A DNA stretch of 37,076 nucleotides from NCBI GenBank assembly GCA_949480205.1, contig CASXXK010000009.1, positions 1-37,076 of the forward strand, in the 5' to 3' direction. A program made the translations under genes and the position numbers. The notes beneath the pieces are model-generated. The model was given only the letters and a program-made list of their open reading frames with translations. It ran no database searches and was not told the DNA's origin. The DNA comes from an uncultured Candidatus Saccharibacteria bacterium. Its GTDB lineage: Bacteria > Patescibacteriota > Saccharimonadia > Saccharimonadales > Saccharimonadaceae. Positions 1 through 6,157 of the stretch are shown in pieces (the stretch's first letter is position 1; every line of letters begins with the position of its first letter).

Positions 1-59
1 CGCATTCCCGTAGTTTCGCTTTCCCCCTCCGCTGCCTTAGTACTGTATTAGACATGTAA
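1..59 (+). repeat. Partial lectin-like cassette C1 (3' end only)
   Basis: The first bases encode the last residues of a cassette, ending in FAFPLRCLSTVLDM and a TAA stop. The nearly invariant tail DNA runs from CCCCCTCCGCTGCC to GTATTAGACATG. The head lies outside the window. Bases 1-50 match the reverse complement of 37023-37072 exactly, including cassette-specific bases upstream of the conserved tail. Confidence 0.85.
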
Positions 60-74
60 AAACCATTATAACTA

Positions 75-103
75 TTGACAAAAATGGAGATGTGTGCTAA
101 TAT
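75..103 (+). promoter_or_regulatory. Sigma70-like promoter for the 211-aa gene
   Basis: TTGACA at 75-80 and TAATAT at 98-103 are separated by 17 nt. The downstream leader is about 80 nt and ends in a GAGGAGA ribosome binding site before the ATG at 190. The promoter lies 15 nt beyond the tail of cassette C1. Confidence 0.75.
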
Positions 104-189
104 TATAGTAAGTTCATGAGAATTTGAGCTTAGTTGTTGGTGTACTAAAACCAGAAGTATCTTAAAAATCAGAGAGGAGAAACGTAGTA

Positions 190-825
190 ATGAGTATTAC
201 AGAAAAGAGCGCTATCGTCAGAAACCATGGAAGTCACCTGCAGGTGACTCTGTTGCATGCAACAGAGTCAAAACTTATTTTCGAGGTCTCGGCAGCGGCA
301 AATTGGCAGTTAGCCATGACGCCGGTATCGATACGTGGGATCGAGAGTCAGTTGAATGTGAGAACCAGTGGGACGGTATTGGTTTTGTTGGGGAAGTTGG
401 TTAAAAGAGACCACGAGACGATTTTTCGGGTGATCCCGGAGTTGGTATTGCAGGAATTGTTAGAAGGTAAAGAACCGGAGGCATTAACTTGGCGCAATAC
501 GACGATGGCTGATTTGGACATTCTGATCCGTGATTCGTGGTCGGCGGCAAGCCCGTTGCTGAGACCGTATGCCAATGATGCGGCAGTCAAGGCGACTGAG
601 GAGCTTGCTAAGCAGCGGGGTGCAAAGTTTGTGCAGATTGGATACAATGCGGATATGGTTGGCCATTCGAATTGGGGAATTGACCATCTGGTCTATGCGC
701 TCAAGGACGTGGCTGACCCGGAATTTGCGGGGAATTATCTGTATCTGAAACGTTGCACTCGGGAAGTGTATGATTTCACGCATCGCAGAGCTGGGTTGGG
801 CTGGCATAACGTTGCTTTTGCGTGA
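190..825 (+). CDS. Hypothetical protein, 211 aa
   Basis: I do not recognise this family. The start is supported by a good ribosome binding site (GAGGAGA) about 9 nt upstream and by a full promoter before it. The protein is soluble-looking, with no signal peptide or membrane segment. The N-terminal half (about residues 1-90) is rich in beta-strand-like alternation; the C-terminal half contains a helical stretch (residues 105-140) and a segment rich in Tyr, His and Trp (residues 145-208, with GHSNWGIDH and HRRAGLGWH) that could hold metal or nucleic acid ligands, which is a guess. It is monocistronic: its own promoter precedes it and a hairpin terminator follows 20 nt after the stop. The stretch between is clean, so the gene is probably real and expressed. 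Confidence 0.75.
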   Translation: MSITEKSAIVRNHGSHLQVTLLHATESKLIFEVSAAANWQLAMTPVSIRGIESQLNVRTSGTVLVLLGKLVKRDHETIFRVIPELVLQELLEGKEPEALTWRNTTMADLDILIRDSWSAASPLLRPYANDAAVKATEELAKQRGAKFVQIGYNADMVGHSNWGIDHLVYALKDVADPEFAGNYLYLKRCTREVYDFTHRRAGLGWHNVAFA

Positions 826-845
826 GTAGCTCTGATTAAAAATTG

Positions 846-877
846 CCCTGGTCGAGTTCTATGACCAGGGAATTTTT
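846..877. terminator. Intrinsic terminator after the 211-aa gene
   Basis: Perfect 8-bp stem CCCTGGTC / GACCAGGG with a 9-nt loop, followed by AATTTTT. It separates the first gene from ftsK. Confidence 0.85.
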
Positions 878-897
878 GTGTTTTGGAAAAAGTCGTG

Positions 898-903
898 TAT
901 AAT
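898..903 (+). promoter_or_regulatory. -10 element of a leaderless ftsK promoter
   Basis: TATAAT lies 9 nt upstream of the chosen ftsK ATG (913), leaving room for at most a few leader nucleotides. There is no Shine-Dalgarno sequence before the ATG, consistent with leaderless translation. Confidence 0.6.
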
Positions 904-912
904 ATATGTTAT

Positions 913-3207
913 ATGGCAAAACGGAGGTCGACGTCCAAGAAGACGTCAAATAAGAAGCGAACAGCGAGTGCGAAAGCGCGAGCCAAAGAAGTTGCACTAG
1001 AGCATGAATTGCCCGGTGGTTTTTGGCGACAAATTATGGCAGTATTGATGTTGGTGCTAGCCGTGGTGTTGATTTTTGCATGGTTGGGCGATGGTGGTCC
1101 AGTGCTGAACTCTGCGATTGGCTGTTTGTCTTGGCTGATTGGTTACGCACAGTATTTGTTACCTTTCCTTTTGGTGTGGTTGGCGGTGAAGATTTTTCGG
1201 AGTGATGACAATCGGCTGCCGGTGGTGATGTGGCTGGCGTCGTTTTTGATGATTTTCTGGGTGGCAGGAATTGCGGGAATCCCGACGATTGGCATGGACG
1301 ATCCGACCGGTGGAATTGTAGGTGAATGGCTGAATGGCCTAATGACACAGATTGTGAATGCTGGCGTAGCCATCTTTATTTATGTGGTATTGATGTTTGT
1401 GACGGCGATTTTTATTTTGCAAACAAATCCATTGACGGTTTTTCGGGGGATTGCGGCGATTTTCCATACCGGTGAGAGTGAGGATAAACGCAATGAGAGG
1501 CTGGCGCGTAAAGCTGAAAAGGGTGAAAAAGTTAAGGGTGGTGACTTGGAAATTAAGGTTAACTCTGGGGTAGCCGTGGATGATACACCGGCCAGCGAGC
1601 CGATGCCATTGAAGGCACGGTTGGGTGGTAAGCCAGCTAAGGTTGGTAAAGATGCGCCGGCGGCGCCGGAGCCTGAGCGAGCATTGGTGGCAGTGAGTGA
1701 TCCAAACTGGAAGATGCCGGATATTAATCTGTTAGAAAAGAAGCAATCACCGGCAAATCCGGGTGATATTCAGCAGAATGCACAGATTATTAAGACAACT
1801 TTGGGCGAGTTTGGCATTGAAGTGGAGATGGAAGGTGCTAACGTTGGCCCAAGGGTGACGCAGTATACGATGCGGCCGCCACAGGGTGTGAACTTGTCTA
1901 AGATTTTGGCGCGTGATAAGGAGTTGGCGTTGAATCTTGCTGTGGATAAGATTAGGATTGAGGCACCGATTCCGGGGACACGTTCGGTGGGTGTGGAATT
2001 ACCGAATGCGAAGTCGGCTGATGTGCGCTTGCGCGGAGTGTTGGAGAGTAAAGAGTGGAAGAATGCTACCGATCCGCTGACTTTTGCAGTGGGGAAGGAC
2101 ATTTCTGGTAAAGCTGTGGTGGCGAATCTGGCCAAGATGCCACACCTCCTGATTGCTGGTACGACTGGTTCGGGTAAGTCGGTGATGACGAATACATTAA
2201 TTTCTTCGCTTTTGTATCGAAATGCACCAAGTGACATGAAATTAATCATCGTGGACCCGAAGCAGGTGGAAATGGCACAGTATGATGGGATTCCACATCT
2301 GCTTACACCGATTATCACGCAGGTGGATAAGGCTCTTTCTGCGATGCGTTGGGCCGTGAATGAGATGGAAAAACGCTATACCTTGATGGCAGAGGAGCGA
2401 GTAAAGAACATCGTGGACTATAATGCTAAGATGGCGAAGCAGGCGGAGAGCGAACAAAAGGAAGGTGAAGAAGGCCACAAAGGTGAACAGATGCCATACA
2501 TCGTGATTTTGATCGATGAGATGGCGGACTTGATGATGATGGCGGGGAAGGATTTGGAGATGCCAATTGTGCGCATTGCGCAGAAGGGGCGGGCAGCGGG
2601 TATTCATCTGGTGCTAGCCACGCAGCGTCCAGAAGTAAAAGTGATTACAGGTTTGATTAAGGCTAACATTCCAGGGCGGATTGCCTTTGCGGTGGGGAGC
2701 CAGATTGACTCGCGCGTGATGTTAGACATGACTGGCGCTGAGAAGCTTTTGGGTAAGGGTGACATGCTGATGCTAACTACGGAGATGATGGGTAAACCAC
2801 GACGAATTCAGGGTGCTTGGGCGAGCGATGATGATGTGGCGAAGTTGGCCGATTTCTTGCGTGAACAACGTGGCCCAGATTATAATGACGAAGTTGTGGC
2901 ACAGCCAGTACAGATTAAGGGTATGGGGCCATCTGATGGTGGGGCGATTGGTGATTTGGGGCGACGTTATGATCCGAATGATCCAGTGGTGCGCAAGGCG
3001 ATAGAGATCACTCTGAAAAACGGTAAGTTCTCAACGGCGAGTTTGCAAACTTGGTTGGGCAAGGGACATGGATTTGTGTCGGGTTTGGCGATTTGGTTGG
3101 AAGAAATCGGTGTGATTGGGCCAGCAAATGGCCATAAACCACGGGATGTACTGATTAGCTCGATGGATGATTTTGACCAGCTAGCAAATGGTGGTGGCGG
3201 AGAATAG
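913..3207 (+). CDS. ftsK: DNA translocase FtsK/SpoIIIE
   Basis: About 764 aa. This hexameric DNA pump at the division septum clears and aligns chromosome termini and activates Xer recombination. The order is: basic N-terminus (AKRRSTSKK), four hydrophobic segments (roughly residues 40-180), a charged Ala/Pro-rich linker, then the motor. Walker A is GTTGSGKS (about residue 415), followed by the DPK and VEMAQYDGIPHLLTPI region, the Walker B strand VILIDEMADLMM and the ATQRPEVKVITGLIKANIP motif. The C-terminus (LQTWLGKGHGFVSGLAIWLEE) fits the winged-helix gamma domain that reads KOPS-like polarity sequences. The frame is open from a TTG at 883, but the ATG at 913 is preferred because a TATAAT overlaps the upstream part and the protein then starts MAKRRS. 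Length and motifs are normal for the family. Confidence 0.95.
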   Translation: MAKRRSTSKKTSNKKRTASAKARAKEVALEHELPGGFWRQIMAVLMLVLAVVLIFAWLGDGGPVLNSAIGCLSWLIGYAQYLLPFLLVWLAVKIFRSDDNRLPVVMWLASFLMIFWVAGIAGIPTIGMDDPTGGIVGEWLNGLMTQIVNAGVAIFIYVVLMFVTAIFILQTNPLTVFRGIAAIFHTGESEDKRNERLARKAEKGEKVKGGDLEIKVNSGVAVDDTPASEPMPLKARLGGKPAKVGKDAPAAPEPERALVAVSDPNWKMPDINLLEKKQSPANPGDIQQNAQIIKTTLGEFGIEVEMEGANVGPRVTQYTMRPPQGVNLSKILARDKELALNLAVDKIRIEAPIPGTRSVGVELPNAKSADVRLRGVLESKEWKNATDPLTFAVGKDISGKAVVANLAKMPHLLIAGTTGSGKSVMTNTLISSLLYRNAPSDMKLIIVDPKQVEMAQYDGIPHLLTPIITQVDKALSAMRWAVNEMEKRYTLMAEERVKNIVDYNAKMAKQAESEQKEGEEGHKGEQMPYIVILIDEMADLMMMAGKDLEMPIVRIAQKGRAAGIHLVLATQRPEVKVITGLIKANIPGRIAFAVGSQIDSRVMLDMTGAEKLLGKGDMLMLTTEMMGKPRRIQGAWASDDDVAKLADFLREQRGPDYNDEVVAQPVQIKGMGPSDGGAIGDLGRRYDPNDPVVRKAIEITLKNGKFSTASLQTWLGKGHGFVSGLAIWLEEIGVIGPANGHKPRDVLISSMDDFDQLANGGGGE

Positions 3208-3236
3208 TTGACAGGGGTGGGGATTCGTGCTAAACT
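3208..3236 (+). promoter_or_regulatory. Promoter of the rpsF-ssb-rpsR operon
   Basis: TTGACA (3208-3213), a 17-nt spacer and TAAACT (3231-3236) begin immediately after the ftsK stop codon. This predicts a leader of about 60 nt for rpsF. Confidence 0.8.
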
Positions 3237-3254
3237 GGTAGGGAATATTAGCTC

Positions 3255-3283
3255 AGCGAGCAGGTGAGAGAGCCGTGCTTGCT
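3255..3283 (+). promoter_or_regulatory. rpsF leader hairpin, possible S6:S18 autoregulatory site
   Basis: AGCGAGCA pairs with TGCTTGCT (one G-U), extended by GG/CC. The 3' side carries an unpaired CCG just before the stem closes, and the AAGGAG ribosome binding site of rpsF follows about 10 nt later. The known rpsF leader motif bound by the S6:S18 complex also presents a CCG mimicking helix 23 of 16S rRNA. The match here is by eye only. Confidence 0.4.
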
Positions 3284-3301
3284 TTAACCAAAGGAGTTGT
3301 A

Positions 3302-3664
3302 ATGAAAAATTACGAACTTACGGTTCTGGTGCACCCAGATTTAGAGATGAACTTAGAACCAGCCACTACCAAAATCAAAGATTTGATTGAGAAGAATGGT
3401 GGCAAAATTACCAAAGAGCAAAATGATGGCAAAAAGCGCCTAGCTTATAGCGTCAAAGGTCAGGATTTTGCTGTGTACTATTATTATGAGGTAGAGTTGC
3501 CAGCCGAAGCTCCAGCCAAGATTGAGAGTACACTCAATATTACGGATGAAGTCTTGCGCCACTTGCTGGTGACTGTGGACGAGCGCAAATTGAAAGCCGA
3601 AGCTAAGCAGGCTGCTCGTCAAGCTCATGCTGCCGAGGCTGAGGAAGCTGAGGAGGAGAAATAG
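3302..3664 (+). CDS. rpsF: 30S ribosomal protein bS6
   Basis: 120 aa, normal length for bS6, which binds the platform of the 30S subunit as a heterodimer with bS18. The sequence MKNYELTVLVHPDLE at the start and the strand KKRLAYSVKGQDFAVYYYYEVELP are typical. The C-terminus has an Ala/Glu-rich tail (AAEAEEAEEEK). The ATG at 3302 is chosen because AAAGGAG sits 8 nt upstream; the frame is open further upstream but that stretch overlaps the leader hairpin. The gene overlaps ssb by one base (TAGTG) and is followed by rpsR, the classic rpsF-ssb-rpsR order. Confidence 0.96.
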   Translation: MKNYELTVLVHPDLEMNLEPATTKIKDLIEKNGGKITKEQNDGKKRLAYSVKGQDFAVYYYYEVELPAEAPAKIESTLNITDEVLRHLLVTVDERKLKAEAKQAARQAHAAEAEEAEEEK

Positions 3665-4134
3665 TGCGCGGATTTAGTAAGGCGATCATCGCTGGTAACA
3701 TTACGCGTGATCCAGAGATGCGCACGACCGGTAGCGGTTCGCAGGTATGTAGCTTTGCGATTGCTGTGAATCGTTCGTTCAAAGATAGCAGCGGCAATCA
3801 ACAAGATCAAGTGTCTTATCTTGATTGTGTGGCTTGGGGCAAGTCAGCTGAGATTATTTGTCAGTATGTACACAAAGGGTCGGCACTTTTGGTGTCGGGT
3901 CGTTTGGAGCAGCGTAGCTGGGAAGACAAGAATTCCGGCCAGAAGCGTTCCCGTACCGAAATTGTGGTGGAAGATTTTTCTTTCATCGGTAACGGTAATG
4001 GCGGAAACGGCGGGAGTTACAGCAGTAATCGTGGCGCTAGCAAGAGTGCGGATACTGATATTGACATGGGCAGCGATGTGGTGCCAGATGATGTACCAGA
4101 TGACCAAATTAACTTGGATGAAATTCCATTTTAA
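3664..4134 (+). CDS. ssb: Single-stranded DNA-binding protein
   Basis: 156 aa. An N-terminal OB fold covers residues 1-105, with the typical GNITRDPEMRTTGSGSQVCSFAIAV region, SYLDCVAWGKSAE, and GSALLVSGRLEQRSW. A Gly/Asn/Ser-rich linker (residues 115-135) follows, and the protein ends in the acidic tail LDEIPF, which docks SSB partner proteins. The start is GTG overlapping the rpsF stop, giving translational coupling. Function: coats ssDNA in replication, repair and, in competent cells, incoming DNA. Confidence 0.95.
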   Translation: MRGFSKAIIAGNITRDPEMRTTGSGSQVCSFAIAVNRSFKDSSGNQQDQVSYLDCVAWGKSAEIICQYVHKGSALLVSGRLEQRSWEDKNSGQKRSRTEIVVEDFSFIGNGNGGNGGSYSSNRGASKSADTDIDMGSDVVPDDVPDDQINLDEIPF

Positions 4135-4156
4135 CGGGTGGTAAAGAGGAGAAATT

Positions 4157-4354
4157 ATGAGAAAAGTAAAAGTTAACCCAAATTTGTATTTTGATTATCG
4201 CGATGTGAAGACTTTGCAACGCTACATTGATATTTATGGTCGGATTGAGCCAATTTCTAAGACTGGTTTGACGGCTAAGCAGCAACGGCAGTTGGCGGTG
4301 GCGGTGAAGCGGGCGCGGCATCTGGCTTTGCTTCCATTTGTAGCTAGCAATTAG
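4157..4354 (+). CDS. rpsR: 30S ribosomal protein bS18
   Basis: 65 aa, compact for bS18. The signature [17 protein letters not shown], then [29 protein letters not shown], is diagnostic; it binds 16S rRNA with bS6. AGAGGAGAA before the ATG is a strong ribosome binding site. There are no zinc-binding cysteines. It is the last gene of the rpsF operon; its stop codon merges with the first base of a 120-nt structured element. Confidence 0.95.
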   Translation: MRKVKVNPNLYFDYRDVKTLQRYIDIYGRIEPISKTGLTAKQQRQLAVAVKRARHLALLPFVASN

Positions 4355-4472
4355 GCTTGTTATTGGAGCGAGTTACTACGTTAAGGGCTGTGCTGCGCGG
4401 GAGTAGGGCGGTAAGCCCAACTCCCTTGCGCGGCTCGCCCTTGCCTTGTACCTCATCTCCACTAATGTCGCC
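4354..4472 (+). ncRNA. 120-nt structured element, copy A (after rpsR)
   Basis: This is one of three related 119-121-nt elements. Pairings visible by eye are GGC/GCC at the ends, TTGGAG/CTCCA, AAGGGC/GCCCTT, GCGCGGGAGT/ACTCCCTTGCGC, and an inner GGGC/GCCC around GGTAA. Copies B and C pair at the same places with different bases. Conserved unpaired parts include CTTGTT near the 5' end and CCTTGNAC-TCATC near the 3' end. No U-run follows, so it is not a simple terminator. Confidence 0.6.
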
Positions 4473-4509
4473 TACAGAATACTAAACTGTAAAGGAAGGA
4501 AACTATAGC

Positions 4510-5070
4510 ATGTATGGTCCAACCGATTTAAAGAAAAATGTGTTGATTACGCTGGATGGTCAGCCGTATAAAGTGGTGGAATATTCGCAGAAAGTGATGG
4601 GGCGGGGTGGCTCGATTGTGAATGTTAAGGTGAAAAACCTGATGACTGGAGCGCTTTTGCCAAAAACCTTTAAGGGGCAGGAGAAAATTGAGCCAGCCGA
4701 AGTAACGACGCGCAAAGTGCAATACCTCTATAAGGATGATGAGAAGTTTTATTTCATGGATCCAGAGACTTTTGAGCAGTACGAACTGAACGCGGATATG
4801 GTGGGTGATTCTAAGGATTTTATGCGCGATGGTGACGAAATGGAAATTCAGTTCTATAATGGTACGCCAATTAACTTGGTTTTGCCAAAGAATATTTGGT
4901 TAAAGGTGACTTATACCGAAAACGCAGTGAAGGGTGATACGACGAGCTCAGTGCAGAAGGATGCTACTTTGGAAACGGGCGTAGTAGTGAAGGTGCCAGC
5001 GTTTATCAAAGAAGGCGATGTAGTATCGATTGATACTGAGACATACGCTTATCGCGAGCGACAGAAATAA
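4510..5070 (+). CDS. efp: Translation elongation factor P
   Basis: 186 aa, the normal length, with three beta-barrel domains. EF-P rescues ribosomes stalled at polyproline. The start MYGPTDLKKNVLITLDGQPYKV, the middle YLYKDDEKFYFMDPETFEQYEL, and the C-terminal signature VKVPAFIKEGDVVSIDTETYAYRER are characteristic. The domain I loop reads QKVMGRGGSIVNVK, so the residue at the usual modified-lysine position is arginine and the common Pro-Gly is Met-Gly. A GGAAGGAA ribosome binding site precedes the ATG. It is flanked on both sides by copies of the 120-nt element. Neighbouring pilus and surface proteins contain Pro-rich stretches that would be plausible EF-P clients. Confidence 0.95.
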   Translation: MYGPTDLKKNVLITLDGQPYKVVEYSQKVMGRGGSIVNVKVKNLMTGALLPKTFKGQEKIEPAEVTTRKVQYLYKDDEKFYFMDPETFEQYELNADMVGDSKDFMRDGDEMEIQFYNGTPINLVLPKNIWLKVTYTENAVKGDTTSSVQKDATLETGVVVKVPAFIKEGDVVSIDTETYAYRERQK

Positions 5071-5072
5071 GA

Positions 5073-5193
5073 GGGCTTGTTCTTGCAGCGAATTGCTGCG
5101 TCAGAAGTTCCAGTACGCAGAGGCAGGGCGCTAAGCCCAGCCTCTTTGCGTGCTTCACTTCTTCCTTGCACTTCATCTGCAATAACTTCGCCC
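5073..5193 (+). ncRNA. 120-nt structured element, copy B (after efp)
   Basis: It begins 2 nt after the efp stop. Pairings: GGGC/GCCC at the ends, TTGCAG/CTGCAA, AGAAGT/ACTTCT, ACGCAGAGGC/GCCTCTTTGCGT, and an inner GGGC/GCCC around GCTAA. Relative to copy A nearly every stem has changed on both strands while keeping pairing. Confidence 0.6.
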
Positions 5194-5215
5194 CAGTCCA
5201 TCCCCTTTGCGATGC

Positions 5216-5239
5216 TTGACAAAAGTTCAGATATATAAT
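5216..5239 (+). promoter_or_regulatory. Possible promoter for the 50-aa membrane peptide
   Basis: TTGACA (5216-5221) and TATAAT (5234-5239) are both perfect hexamers but only 12 nt apart. TAGATT at 5239-5244 would give 17 nt. The exact -10 is therefore uncertain. Confidence 0.45.
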
Positions 5240-5282
5240 AGATTAATAATGAGTTCATGAAGGCTGGGCAATAAGGTGTTCC

Positions 5283-5435
5283 ATGGACGTTGGAGGTGGG
5301 GCTGCAATGTTGCTGGCTGGCATATTCGGTTTATTTGGCATCATGGGTGTTGTTCTGTGGGGTATGCAGATTAGTTGCATAAAGATTATGCGAAAGATGA
5401 ATGATGAAATTAAAGCCCTCAAAGGTGAGCGCTGA
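5283..5435 (+). CDS. Small membrane protein, 50 aa
   Basis: A short open frame starts with MDVGGGAAMLLAGIFGLFGI, continues through a hydrophobic helix of about 22 residues ending near VLWGMQ, and finishes with a basic amphipathic tail (KIMRKMNDEIKALKGER). This is a plausible single-pass peptide with a cytoplasmic tail. A promoter-like sequence lies 45-65 nt upstream and a strong hairpin terminator 50 nt downstream, so the peptide sits in its own transcription unit. No family is recognised. The ribosome binding site is weak, so the start codon is uncertain. Confidence 0.5.
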   Translation: MDVGGGAAMLLAGIFGLFGIMGVVLWGMQISCIKIMRKMNDEIKALKGER

Positions 5436-5486
5436 CGAAGAAAGATTATGGAAGATGATTTTGATTGATTTGTCGAGTGCAAATGC

Positions 5487-5514
5487 AAAAGGCGACCATT
5501 TGGTCGCCTTTTCT
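5487..5514. terminator. Bidirectional terminator
   Basis: AAAAGGCGACC / GGTCGCCTTTT hairpin with a 4-nt loop; A-run on the left and T-run on the right, so it can serve the 50-aa peptide (+) and the 84-aa gene (-), which converge here. Confidence 0.9.
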
Positions 5515-5519
5515 CAGGG

Positions 5520-5774
5520 TTAGATAGTAAATTGCCCAGTGGAGAAGATTTCTTCGGCGGGGATGTCTTGGTCGAGTAAATGTTGGATAATGGCACCAGC
5601 AACGGCAGAGAGTAGAAGTTTGGCTGTGAGGGAAAGGTTGGGTAGAGGTGCAATTCGTGTGGCTTCCATTTGGCCAAGAGAGTAGGTTTGTCCGGCAAGT
5701 TCGCCAAAATATTCGCTGGCAGCCCAAGTGATTTGTCCGGAAGTGGATGTGGTGTGATATTTGATAGTTGTCAT
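5520..5774 (-). CDS. Hypothetical protein, 84 aa
   Basis: Small soluble protein starting MTTIKYHTTSTSGQITWAAS. A perfect TATAAT on the minus strand (5786-5781) is followed by 6 nt and the ATG, matching the leaderless layout of several neighbours, so I consider it real. It contains SLTAKLLLSAVAGAIIQHLLDQ (about residues 47-69), a probable amphipathic helix, and ends just before the shared terminator. Family unknown. The tail of cassette C2 ends 4 nt upstream of its -10 element. Confidence 0.6.
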   Translation of the reverse strand: MTTIKYHTTSTSGQITWAASEYFGELAGQTYSLGQMEATRIAPLPNLSLTAKLLLSAVAGAIIQHLLDQDIPAEEIFSTGQFTI

Positions 5775-5780
5775 ATAGAT

Positions 5781-5786
5781 ATTATA
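5781..5786 (-). promoter_or_regulatory. -10 element of a leaderless promoter (84-aa gene)
   Basis: TATAAT on the minus strand, 6 nt from the ATG. Any -35 would fall inside the conserved tail of cassette C2. Confidence 0.6.
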
Positions 5787-5789
5787 CTA

Positions 5790-6014
5790 CTACATGTCTA
5801 ATACAGTACTAAGGCAGCGGAGGGGGAAAGCGTGCCAGCGTGTGTCTGGGCCATAGGATGGAGTGACTGCCGTATTAAATACAAGGAGGTAGGCGGTTGC
5901 TGCAGTAGAAGATGTATACGTTCCAGCCCGTGATACCCAATAGTCACCATTGATGCCGGCAGATCTGAATGTAGCTTCACTAAGGCCAGGCAGGTTCAAG
6001 AAGCCGCTGCGCAC
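5790..6014 (-). repeat. Lectin-like cassette C2
   Basis: Translation on the minus strand runs VRSGFLNLPGLSEATFRSAG, then DYWVSRAG, ATAYLLVFNTAV, PSYGPDTRWHAFPLRC and LSTVLDM, then TAG. This matches the C-terminal part of FISUMP/DUF1566-like C-type-lectin-fold proteins. The frame is open for 20 codons upstream of the head but without an obvious gene start. It forms an inverted pair with C3, with the RhuM-Fic gene between the two heads. Confidence 0.8.
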
Positions 6015-6066
6015 GAAGAGTGTTTTATCGATAAGAAAATTGTTGCACTTAACAGATATAGAATTG

Positions 6067-6101
6067 ACTGCCAACTAGTAATGCCGTTACTAGTTGGCAG
6101 T
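6067..6101. repeat. Long perfect palindrome in the cassette-unit spacer
   Basis: CTGCCAACTAGTAA and TTACTAGTTGGCAG flank a 5-nt loop: a 14-bp perfect stem, extendable by one A-T pair. It has no T-run. The inner part (AACTAGTAA / TTACTAGTT) recurs in the palindrome at 21789-21819, also beside a cassette head. Confidence 0.8.
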
Positions 6102-6120
6102 TGTAACATGGAGTGTTAGT

Positions 6121-6129
6121 TGATATACT
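6121..6129 (+). promoter_or_regulatory. Extended -10 promoter of the RhuM-Fic gene
   Basis: TGA-TATACT, an extended -10, about 28 nt upstream of the first likely ATG (6158). A TAAAAT lies further down (6141-6146). Confidence 0.45.
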
Positions 6130-6157
6130 GAGAGTAATACTAAAATAAGTGGAGACG

